This document shows, piece after piece, positions 54,727-64,000 of a stretch of 64,000 bases of DNA. Each line of letters starts with the position of its first letter. Within the stretch, counting starts at the first letter, position 1. The notes under the pieces are model-generated. The model was not told the origin of the DNA and ran no database searches. It saw only the letters and a program-made list of their open reading frames with translations. Origin of the DNA: Rutidosis leptorrhynchoides (taxonomy: Eukaryota > Streptophyta > Magnoliopsida > Asterales > Asteraceae). The translations under genes and the position numbers were made by a program. The DNA lies in contig NC_092333.1 in assembly GCF_046630445.1 (NCBI RefSeq), positions 100,941,501 through 101,005,500 of the forward strand, read 5' to 3'.

Positions 54727-57468
54727 TGAAACGATCCGTTCATATCACTATAAACGCAGTACGTTATTCATTGGTCCCATAGCGAGGTATTTGACCTCTA
54801 TATGATACGTTTTAGAAATTATTGCATTCGTTTCATAAAAAGCACACCATTATTATACATAATGCATGTTTTAAACAAGTGGGCGATTATTTAAGAAATA
54901 ATCCCCATAATACATCGGTTCCAAATACTACACACGTGACATAAAAGTTGAATATAATACATGATGAAGGTTTTAATGAATGCAACACTTCATTTAAACA
55001 AAAACATGAGACTTCATGCACAGCTTGCTCAGATAATGCAACAGCGGAAGACTTTTTTAAGGACATGAGAATAAACATGCTTAAACAGTCAACACAAAGG
55101 TTGGTGAGATATATAGGTTTAGCATCGATATAAATATAGACCACAAGATTTCATAGTTATAAATATATGTACACTCCCAAGTGTATAAAAGTATTCTATA
55201 AGTTGTTGAGCGCTTCGGTAACCTTACTTAACTATTAATGTGGCATATTCCCTTTATTATGAAATCTCCCTACACTGTACCAAGTGTAGTAAAAACGAAT
55301 TACTATGCAACCGTTTACGATACTAGAGCGACTAGCCCGGTTGGGGTTGTCAAACCCGATAGATCTATCAATAGGATTCGCGCTTACATGTTCTTACAAC
55401 ATGTAAATATTAGTTACCAAGCTATTAGGGAAGATATGCAAGGTGGTACAACTCAACGTAGAATATATTTTAAGTACTTGTGTCCATGGCGTAAAATATA
55501 AATAGCATGTATTCTCATCCCAAAATATTTTAGAGTTTAAAAATGGGACTATATACTCACGGTAGTAAAAGTATATTAATAATAAGTTTTCAGCTTATTA
55601 AAAATATGGCCGTCGTCCTTGGATTCACGAACCTATAACAATAATAATGATTCAGATAATAATACGACATGTGAATAAAATAAAACAAGTTTATGGAATA
55701 CTTATATATTAATTTTTAATATTTTTATGTTAGTAGTCCTTTGTTAGTAGTCCAAAATAGTCCGAAATGTCCAACAGTCCAATAATCGGTATATATATAA
55801 TCTTAGAATTACCCCCATGACGTATTGTATACGTATTGTCTTTGCATCAACCCAGAGACGTATTGTATACGTATTGTCTTAGAATTTATCAAAATGTATT
55901 GTATATTTGTTGTCATGGAATGTACCAAGATTATTATATATATACAATCTCGAAATTAACTAAGATTATAATATTTTGTTATACTAATGATAACATGTCC
56001 AAATATATATAGGATATAGGAAAAGTTAGCAAGGATATGGTTAATATAGTTTTTACAATATAAATTTCATCCATACAACGTTAATTTTAGCAGATTTTGT
56101 TTTGCTCGCCAAATATTCATTACAACTCCGTTTAAAGTGAATCAAATTGCTATGGATTTCTTAAGAAGTTAATTTTTCAAAAAAAATTATAAAAGTTCAG
56201 TCCATATAATAATATTCAGATTTTTACCCTCTTTTTGTGCCGGTGGACAGATTTGGAAGAATCCCGGCACCCACCCAATATATGATTTTTGATAAAATAC
56301 TTTCACTTTGTCTAAAATCATGAAAAAAATACTGAAAGTTTTATTTACATATATTAACATATTTCCAAAGTCTTAGTCTCGAACTCAAAGTCTAAGATAG
56401 GTTTTTAATTCCCAACCCAAAACAGCCCGCTTTTTACCGAATGGAGATTAAAGGATATATGTTAAGTTTCAAGGTGTTCTTCATATGTACAAGTTATAAG
56501 TTCTTATATTAACTTAATATAACATCATAATACATATAAATAAGTGTTATTAGAGTTAAGTTAGAAAGATTAGTTTTTCAAACAAGCTTGGTGTTCACCA
56601 AAACAAGTTCTAGTTTTTACAAGTTTTATAAGTATAATAAGATAGCAACTATATAAGGAATTGAACAAGGATTTTGAGAAGTATTTTACCTTTATTATGA
56701 AGAGGAAAGTTGCTGAGATTAAAGTATGATATGAGAGCATTCAAGTGTGTGTTTTTATTTAAGAAAATGTGGAGTAAAAATGAGTTAAAATGGTCCTTAT
56801 TTATAAGCTTATAATTTTGGCTTTTAGTGAAAATATCTATGATAAGTTAAATTGTATTAAGTCATGCATGACATATTAAATTGATTAGGTCATGGATGAC
56901 ATATTACATAAATAATTGTAGATTTCTATTGGTATATACCAATAGTAAATACTTCTAGAAGCTGTGTATAATACGGGTAAAAATACCGTATGAATGCGAG
57001 TAGAATTCTTTGAGGAAATTGAACGGAAATACGAGTATAGCTATCCTTTATATGTATTGGTATATTATAAAGTGTATTCAATACTTGTAAGGATGTATTT
57101 ACACTCGTAATACATTATATGTAAATACATTTTAACATAAGTTAATTACGTCGTTTAAATAGTAATATATATATTGTTTGAAAACTCTTTAAATTAGTAG
57201 TATGAAAATATATATATAATACTTTGTTAATATACTCAATGAGATATTTAATTACCATATTTTCAAGTTAATATATATATATATAAATCCATATATATAC
57301 ACAATAATTAAGCAATTAAACAATTAAATCAAGTTATGACGTTCGTGAATCGTCGGAATAAAAGGGTGACCAAAAGCTTATGTAAAACTCTTTCCGGGGG
57401 TTCAAGATTTATTAAAATTCATTGCTTATCAAGTCAGAATTATATAAAGATTAAGTTTAAATTTGGTC
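54727..57468 (-). repeat. 5' LTR of the element in the hAT gene
   Basis: Partner of 48184-50975 with the same order of words. The tandem array has three units here instead of four. Its right end abuts hAT coding sequence. Confidence 0.83.
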
Positions 57469-58776
57469 GAGGTTATGATGGAGCAAGCAACATGCGAGGT
57501 GAGTTCAATGGCTTAAAAGCAAAAATCTTGGATGAAAATAACTCGGCACATTATGTACATTGTTTTGCTCATCAACTTCAATTAGTTGTTGTGGCGGTTG
57601 CAAGAAAACATTTGGCCATAGTTAACTTCTTTGACAAGTTAGCCGTTTTGATGAATGTTGTTTGTGCTTCTTGTAAGCGAAATTTTTTTTGCTAGAAATG
57701 GAGAAGGAGAGGGTAGAAAAAGAAATTGGTAGTTGTATAATTGAAACCCGGAGAGGATTGAATCAAGAGCTTTCTCTTATGCGGCCCGGAGACACACGAT
57801 GGAATTCTCACTACAAAACCCTTTCGCGTTTGATTGAGATGTTTCCATCTATTTTAAAGGTCCTTGAATATGTTAAAGAAGAAGGGACTAATGGTTCTAG
57901 CCAAAATCAAGCACATGGTCTTTTAAAGTATTTAAAATCATTTGACTTTGTTTTTTATTTGCATTTAATGTTTCACATTTTAGGGTTCACTAATATATTG
58001 TCGCAAGCTCTTCAAAGAAAAGATCAAAATATTTTGGAAGCGGTTTCATTGGTGGAATCAACCAAAGAGATATTACAAGAGTTAAGAACAAATGGGTTTG
58101 AACAACTTTTAATCAAAATCTCTTCTTTTTGTGAGAAACATGATATCCGAATGTTGAAAATGGATGAAGATTGTATTAATTCTAGAAGACAAAGTGAAAA
58201 GATCACTAATCAACATTATTATGAGGTTGAGTGTTTTAACACCGTCGTGGATATGCAAATTCAAGAGTTCGGTGATCGTTTTAGCGAAGCTAGTACCGAA
58301 TTACTTGTTTGTATGGCGGCATTGAATCCACGTGATTCATTTTCAATGTTTGATAAATCGAAATTAAAAAGGTTGTGTGCGTTATATCCAAAAGATTTCA
58401 CTAGTTTGGAGATGAATGAGCTTGAAGTAGAACTTGACATGTACTATAATAATGTCCGAAAAGATCAAAGATTTTCTACCTTGATCGATATTTCCGACCT
58501 TGCTAGATTGATGGTGGAAACAAGAAAACATCTATCTTTTCCTTTAGTTTATCGGTTATTAAAGCTAACATTAGTTTTGCCCGTTGCCACCGCAAGGTTG
58601 AAAGATGCTTTTCGGCGATGAAAATTGTAAAGTCAAATTTACGCAATCGTTTAGGGGAGGAGTTTCTTAATGCTTGTGTAATATGTGCGGTTGAAAGAGA
58701 AGCTCTCGCAAAAGTTAAGGACGAAGATGTAATTCAACGTTTTAAAAAGATGCGTCACCGTAAAGGAAATGTGTAG
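57467..58776 (+). pseudogene. hAT transposase-like gene, C-terminal part (catalytic core and hATC dimerisation domain)
   Basis: It starts RGYDGASNMRGEFNGLKA, the conserved block of DUF4371-type hAT proteins, then HYVHCFAHQLQLVVVAVA and, after a frameshift in a T run near 57685, LMRPGDTRWNSHYKTLSRL. The hATC dimerisation domain at the end reads VYRLLKLTLVLPVATA, and after another one-base shift near 58595, VERCFSAMKIVKSNLRNRL, to a stop at 58774-58776. About 20 residues expected between this part and 48183 are not present. The open frame starting at 57336 adds LTR sequence in front and is not a real N-terminus. Confidence 0.87.
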
Positions 58777-59087
58777 CTTTGTGGAGTTTGTAAACATATT
58801 TTGTGTAGTTTTTTGGGAGATACGTTTTGAGGAGATATTGTGTAGTTTTTTGGGTAAATTTTGCACACTTTTACTCTTTTTTTGGGATGTTTATGCAACT
58901 GTTTATGTGATGCACTTTTTATGTTGTATGAACTATTTTGTGTTCAAAATTTAACGATGAAATTAGTTTATCATAATAATTGTTGTAAATTTTTTGATCC
59001 CGGTGAAAAATTAGACCTGGCAAAATGAACCCAAAGTCTTAAAAATGGGTCCATTGAGTTTACTTGAAGACTCAAATGGGTCCAAGC

Positions 59088-59524
59088 CACTGTTGTAAAC
59101 GGCGTCCGTTGCATCCGTTGCGACGCCCGTTGCGGCGTTTTGGTGACTAAACCGTTTCGACCCCGTCCCGTTTTCTTATAAGCCGCTCAACGGTCAAAAG
59201 TCAGGTCAAATGCAAGAAAAATTGGGTCAACGCCGGTCAAAAGTCATAAATTCTGTTAAAATCGGTCATAAGTCGGTCAAATCAATCAAAATATACTTAG
59301 TTTAGTATTCCATTTTATATTATATTAAAGCTAATAGCAATTATAGGTTCAAACTTGTCAACCAATGTTTTTTAACTCTAAAATATGTGTAAATATATAT
59401 TTATATATATGAAAGTCAACATTAGTCAACATACGTTTCGACCCCGTCTCGGCTCCGTTTTTTCCGTTGCGACGTTTTGAGGTCGCTACCGTTTCGGCCC
59501 CGTCTCGCGTCCTTTTCAACCTTG
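59088..59524. mobile_element. Third hAT element (MITE), 437 bp, 8-bp TSD GTCCAAGC
   Basis: The ends cactgttgtaaacggcgtc and, as complement, caaggttgaaaaggacgcg are inverted relatives. The exact repeat gtccaagc flanks it (59080-59087 and 59525-59532). Repeated cgtttcgaccccgtc phrases lie inside. It lies wholly within the second hAT element. Confidence 0.85.
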
Positions 59525-59619
59525 GTCCAAGCACATCATATAACAAATATCTTAAAGACTCAAATGGGTCCAATCACAATACAAAAATTACTTGAAGACC
59601 CAAATGGGTTCACTTCAAA

Positions 59620-60165
59620 AGATTTGTTTTTCGGCGCGCGTTTTTTGGAGCGTGATTTCGGCGCGCGTGTTTCGGCGCGCGTTTTTCGGCTGCAGTTTAC
59701 GGCGGCCGTTTTCGGCGCGCGATTTCGGGGAGCGTTTTCGGCGCGCGGTTTTCTGCGAGCTTTTTCCGGCGCGCGACTTCGGCTCGCGATTTCGGGCGCG
59801 CGTTTTCGTCGCGCGTCTTCGGGGCGCGTTTTCTGCGCGCGTTTTCGAGGCGCGTATTCGTCGCCCGTTTTGGGCGCGCATTTTGGGCGCGCGGTTTTTG
59901 GCGGACGTTTTCGGCGCGCGTTTTCGGGGCGCGGTTTTGGCGCGCGCGCGGTTTTCGGCGCTCGTTTTCTCCGCGCGTTTTTCGGCGCGCGTTTTCGTCG
60001 CCCGTTTTTGGCGCCCGGCTTCGGCGCGCGGTTTTCGTCGCGCGTTTTCGGCGCGCATTTTTCTGCGCGTGATTTCGGGGCCTGTTTTCGGCGCCCGTTT
60101 TGGGCGGTCGTTTTCTGCGCGCGATTTCGGGGCGCGTTTTCGACGCGCGTTTTCGGAAGAGATAC
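59620..60165. repeat. CpG-rich minisatellite of gttttcggcgcgc-type units
   Basis: About 545 bp made of short variable units (roughly 13-20 bp) around ttttcggcgcgcg. It is extremely GC- and CpG-rich in an AT-rich neighbourhood. The units contain almost no stop codons in several frames of both strands, producing long Arg/Ala/Phe-rich open frames that I do not accept as genes. Confidence 0.9.
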
Positions 60166-60671
60166 ATCAAAAAATATAAACAAGAAAATTTTTACTAGCC
60201 CGACCCAATCGACCCGGCTCTTGACCCAACCCGACCCGGGTCTCGACCCAACCCGTTCGACCCATTTTAATTCTGACCCGTTTCGACCCATGACCCATTT
60301 CTACCCGAACCCATTTGATCTTTGACCCAACCCGACCCATCTCGACCCGTTTGCCAGGTATATGAAAAATATCTCTGGTTCCGCCACTGTATGTACATCA
60401 AAATGGTACACCTTCATTGCATATTTATAGTACAATTTATTTCCTGTACAATTATTGACATAGTAATAAACTGTACAATTGTTGAAAACATTGTCATCCA
60501 ATATTGACTTATTACAACACTCCCCATTGGATGACAATTTTATTATAGAGTAACTTGTACTGGCTCGTTAAAAACCTTGTTAAAGAAAACTCAGTGGGAA
60601 AAAACTTTAGCTAAGGGAAAAAGAGTGCAGCATGGAGTTGACTCCCACTCAAGTAGACATCGCTTCAGCTG

Positions 60672-61810
60672 TTACATCTTTTGAACATGTCTCATGCCAA
60701 TGTTATGAACGTGTGTTCTGAAAATAGCAGTTGGAAGTGCTTTCGTGAAAAGATCAGCAGAGTTTTTGCTGGATTGAACATATCTCATTTCAATCTGGTT
60801 GTCTTTAATGAGATTTTGAGTATATGAGAAGAATCTAGGAGGTATGTGTTTTATTCGGTCACTTTTGATATACCCTTCTTTCATCTGTGTTATGCAAGCT
60901 GCATTATCTTCATAGATAGTTGTTGGACTTTTATCGCGTTCTAGTCCACAAGAATCAGTAATGAGTTGTGTCATTGATCTCAACCAAAAACATTCCCGAG
61001 TAACTTCATGTAATGAAATCACTTCGGCATGATTTGATGATGTTGCAACAAGTGTTTGTTTCTGATAATGCCATGATATTGCAGTACCTCCATTTAGGAA
61101 TACATATCCAGTTTGAGATTTAGCTTTATGTGGATCAGATAAATAACCTGCATCTGCATAACCGACCAAATCTTGTTTTGATTCGTTAGAATAAAATAAT
61201 CCTAAGTCTGTAGTTCCTCGAAGGTATCGAAATATGTGTTTGATCCCATTCCAGTGTCTTTTGGTAGGAGCAGAGCTGAACCTTACTAACAAATTAACTG
61301 CAAAAGAAATGTCAGGTCTTGTATAATTTGTAAGATACATAAGAGCTCCAATTGCACTAAGATATGGTACTTCTGGTCCAAGAATATCTTCATGATCTTC
61401 ACAGGGACGAAATGAATCAGTGTCAACATTAAGTGATCTAACAACCATAGGAGTACTTAATGATTTTGCATTGTCCATATTGAAACGTTTTAAAATCTTT
61501 TCCGTATAAGTTGTTTGATATACAAGTAAACCATTAGGCATATGCTTAATCTGCAAACCAAGGCAATACTTGGTTTTTTCGAGATCTTTCATTTCAAATT
61601 CTTTCTTTAGAAGTTGAATGGCTTCATGGATCTCTTTATTTGTACCTATGATGTTAAGATCATCTACATAAACGGCTATGATCACATATCCGGATGTTGT
61701 TTTCTTAACGAATACACATGGGCAAATAAGATTATTGGTATACCCTTTGCTTATCAAGTAATCACTTAATCGTTTATACCACATGCGACCCGATTGTTTC
61801 AATCCATATT
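60672..61810 (-). other. Copia reverse transcriptase C-terminal and RNase H region
   Basis: The long frame shows YGLKQSGRMWYKRL at the cut edge, IIAVYVDDLNIIG with the catalytic VDD (about 61660), GLQIKHMPNGLLVYQ, LSAIGALMYLTNYTRPDI, then RNase H motifs DLVGYADAGYLSD, VATSSNHAEV and IYEDNAACI. A different copia lineage from the one at 20604-37091. Confidence 0.88.
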
Positions 61811-63434
61811 GTAATGACCCGACTTTTTCGACTTGCTTTTATGCCTTGTATTTTAGCGAAACTGCGTATTTGTGCGTACTGTGTTACTTTATTACTCCGG
61901 AACCTTGGCACACGTGTTTTATATTCATATATACTTAAAAACGTGCCCTGGGGTATGTAGAATGCTTAACTTATCCATTGGGTGCTTTATAACCGTTAGT
62001 GTTACTTGCCGTTACGAATAAACCGCGGACTGCGCGCACGTTTGACTTTTGTCGGAACCGGAACTTTTGGACTGCGAAATATTAATTATTATTTTCTAAT
62101 AATAATTACCTGGGCTTTTGGATGCTTAATTTTATTTATTTAATTGCTAAAGCCCAATAGTTAGTCTTGTTGGACTTTCTACCTTGTTGGGCTCAAGCCC
62201 ACCCTACTCTAGCTAGTGACCCAATTAATTAGCCCAAGTATTATTAATAGTGGCCCATAATAATAAATAAATAATAAATTAATTAATTAATGAGTCATAC
62301 TAGCATAATGGATAAGGTTTATCTAAATGTTACATAAGATTCTAGCAAAAGGACACACTTTAGACACCATTAGCCAAAAAGCAAGTTTTTGTCTCCCCCT
62401 CCCCCCTCTAATGCCGTCCACCACCACCACCACCATGGTCTTGGCCACCTCATCAATCCATGTGATCTTCATTTGCCTATAAATACTAGCCTTTAGTCCC
62501 TCATTCCAACACTTGATCATTTTGGATTTTCACACACTTATTCTTTCTTTCTTTCCTAGCTTGTAAGTTTTTCTTTTCCTTCCTCTTTTCTTCTTAAATT
62601 TGTGTACATCATCATCATTATGTGGAAGATCAAGTTCCTTCTAGCTTTGATCTTACTTATATCTTGTTGATTCAAGCATGAATCTTTCAAGAACATGGAA
62701 GATTCAAGCTTTTTAGCTTGAATCTTCATATCTTTTGTAGATCTACTTCTTTTATACTTTAATCTTTCTATTTTATGATAAAGATTCAAACTTTTTTTTG
62801 TAATCTTCATGCATCTTCAAGATCCAAGCTTTATGCTTCAAGATCTTCAAGAACAAACAAGATGCAAGCTTTCTAGCTTGAATCTTCATATCTTTTTGTT
62901 AGATCTAAGTTCTTTTTGCTTTAATCATGTTGTTTTGTGAAAAAGATTCAAACTTGTGTTTGTTATCTTCATATATCTTAAAGATCCAAGCTTTATGCTT
63001 CAAGATCTTCAAGAACACTTAAAGGTTCAAGCTTTCTAGCTTTGCAACCTTGTAACTTGTGTGAAATGGATCCAAGCTCTCTAGCTTAGGGTTCCATCAC
63101 CTCATTTAACTTAGATTGTGCTATTACTTGTTGAATTAATGTAAAGTTTGTAACTTTAGTTGTTATTGTGAATTGAAATTGTGTTAAGACTAAGGATATG
63201 ATGTAACCTTGGTTCATCATCCATCTAAGACTCATGAATGAGTTGTGTTCTTACTTGGTCTTAACATATTGTGTATTGATGGTGAATCTTGGTCAAAAGT
63301 GATGCTAAACCATCAACGAGTTGTACACTTGAAGCTACAAGCATCAAGGATGAGAACCGTGATGAGCATCAAGTACTAAGAACCCCACCGGAGCATATAA
63401 CCCATTGATTTTCGTATCTGATCAGACCACCTGT
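61811..63434 (+). mobile_element. Gypsy-type LTR start, inserted in the copia RT region
   Basis: Starts TGTAATGACCCGAC exactly where the copia frame breaks. It shares the phrase caacgagttgtacacttgaagcta and neighbours with the LTR at 32536-35536. T-rich repeats of caagctttctagcttgaat type fill about 62690-63030. It is cut by the next LTR at 63435, and the rest of the element is outside the window or missing. Confidence 0.65.
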
Positions 63435-64000
63435 GAAATGTCCCGTTCTTATTGATTAAAAACGTTCCATATTAATTGATTTCGTTGCGAGGTTTTGACC
63501 TCTATATGAGACGTTTTTCAAAGACTGCATTCATTTTAAAACAAACCATAACCTTTATTTCATCAATAAAGGTTTAAAAAGCTTTACGTAGATTATCAAA
63601 TAATGATAATCTAAAATATCATGTTTACACACGACCATTACATAATGGTTTACAATACAAATATGTTACAACAAAATAAGTTTCTTGAATGCAGTTTTTA
63701 CACAATATCACACAAGCATGGACTCCAAATCTCGTCCTTATTTAAGTACGCGACAGCGGAAGCTCTTAATAATCACCTGAGAATAATCATGCTTAAAACG
63801 TCAACAAAAATGTTGGTGAGTTATAGGTTTAACCTATATATATCAAATCATATTAATAGACCACAAGATTTCATATTTCAATACACATCCCATACATAGA
63901 GATAAAAATCATTCATATGGTGAACACCTGGTAATCGACATTAACAAGATGCATATATAAGAATATCCCCATCATTCCGGGACACCCTTCGGATATAATA
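63435..64000 (-). mobile_element. LTR of a further long-LTR element, running off the right edge
   Basis: Starts tgaaatgtcccgttc and follows the order of the LTR at 48184 (gttgcgaggttttgacctct against atagcgaggtatttgacctct, then tatatgagacg against tatatgatacg). It is the same superfamily and orientation but a different family. Only about 566 bp is visible. Confidence 0.65.

Larger units (their letters stand above)
48184..57468 (-). mobile_element. Long-LTR retrotransposon without recognised pol, inside the hAT gene
   Basis: Two LTRs of about 2.8 kb (48184-50975 and 54727-57468) flank 3.75 kb of internal DNA. On the minus strand the internal end reads ttcgggacgaaatttcttt then a purine-containing tract before TGTGACGACCCGG, and the other internal end has an initiator-Met-like PBS (aaatcagagc) beside the 5' LTR. 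I see no RT or integrase, so it is a non-autonomous or eroded gypsy-type element. The LTRs differ by roughly 2%. It looks broken or incomplete; no target duplication could be read. Confidence 0.75.
59012..60362. mobile_element. Second hAT element, 1.35 kb, 8-bp TSD TGAAAAAT
   Basis: The ends tagacctggcaaa and, as complement, tatacctggcaaa match at 11 of 13. An exact 8-bp repeat tgaaaaat flanks it (59004-59011 and 60363-60370). It sits within the last 40 bp of the outer hAT element. Inside are a third hAT unit, a CpG-rich minisatellite and cgaccca-rich ends. It has no transposase. Confidence 0.88.
47436..60389 (+). mobile_element. hAT element with a ZMYM1/DUF4371-type transposase, carrying nested insertions
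   Basis: The right end is ctggttccgccactg (60375-60389) and the left end cacgggcgtaaatgg, a diverged inverted match. The 8-bp flanks tgtgtaca (47428-47435) and tatgtaca (60390-60397) agree at 7 of 8. Between them lie the two parts of a hAT transposase gene, separated by a 9.3 kb LTR element, and a second hAT element near the right end. Without insertions it would be about 2.3 kb. The N-terminal zinc finger is missing, so it is internally deleted as well. Confidence 0.75.
47266..61810 (-). mobile_element. Ty1/copia element fragment, split by hAT and LTR insertions
   Basis: On the minus strand, a copia RT/RNase H region (61810-60672) is followed by a purine tract (CCAATGGGGAG) and a 3' LTR starting TGTTGTAATAAGTC at 60519. 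The LTR is cut by the hAT element at 60389/47436 and resumes on the other side to TTATAACA at 47266. The upstream part lies beyond a gypsy-type LTR that begins at 61811. It is incomplete and broken in this window. Confidence 0.7.

Noticed and set aside
57336-57695. Single 119-codon ORF as the start of the hAT protein
   Set aside because: Residues before RGYDGASNM come from the LTR inserted in the gene; the true N-terminal part lies at 47620-48183.
59477-60325. Long Arg/Ala/Phe-rich proteins of up to 282 codons
   Set aside because: They arise from a stop-poor CpG minisatellite, occur in several frames of both strands and have no domain.

Overview
The window is plant nuclear DNA, almost certainly from a eudicot and plausibly from the daisy family (Asteraceae). 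The plant signs are an R2R3-MYB exon, a plant lipid-transfer-protein gene, TTTAGGG-type telomere-like heptads, and plant Ty1/copia, Ty3/gypsy, L1, hAT, PIF/Harbinger, Mutator and Helitron-type repeats. The Asteraceae guess comes from the look of the long-LTR families and is not proven. No bacterial, organellar, tRNA, rRNA or CRISPR feature was recognised.

Host genes are few. A MYB exon (MYB85/MYB42-like, minus strand, 1221-1483) runs off or beyond the left edge. A lipid-transfer-protein gene (minus strand, 17031-17510) has two visible exons. Between about 40.3 and 45.5 kb there are several short exon-like pieces of unrecognised genes, broken up by transposons.

Layout: 0.8-4.8 kb holds a SINE-like repeat, foldback MITEs and two copies of a long inverted-repeat element sitting inside (TA)n microsatellites. 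5.35-8.9 kb is an L1 LINE whose coding part lies on the minus strand and whose 3' tail lies on the plus strand, as in twin-priming; a second LINE tail sits inside it. 11.06-16.07 kb is a young Ty3/gypsy element with a clear target-site duplication. 16.2-20.5 kb holds MITEs, the lipid-transfer-protein gene, a LINE 3' end, a minisatellite and Helitron-like termini.

20.6-37.1 kb is one Ty1/copia element bounded by TCCTA duplications. Inside it sit a complete-looking gag-only LTR element with 2.1 kb LTRs (21251-29260, TSD TTATG) and part of a long-LTR gypsy-type element (about 31.74-35.54 kb). 37.4-46.8 kb holds a Mutator-type MITE with a 9-bp duplication, a LINE 3' end, exon remnants, a 1.17 kb TIR element, a cluster of TTA-flanked PIF/Harbinger-like units (one with a promoter and an unknown ORF), a third microsatellite-borne element and a second SINE-like copy.

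47.3-64.0 kb is a deep nest. A minus-strand copia LTR is split by a 13 kb hAT element. The hAT gene is itself split by a 9.3 kb LTR element, and its 3' end holds a second hAT element that contains a third, each with its own 8-bp duplication. The copia RT region is then cut by a gypsy-type LTR, which is cut by another LTR that runs off the right edge. Most of the window therefore records successive insertions, and the duplications give their order.
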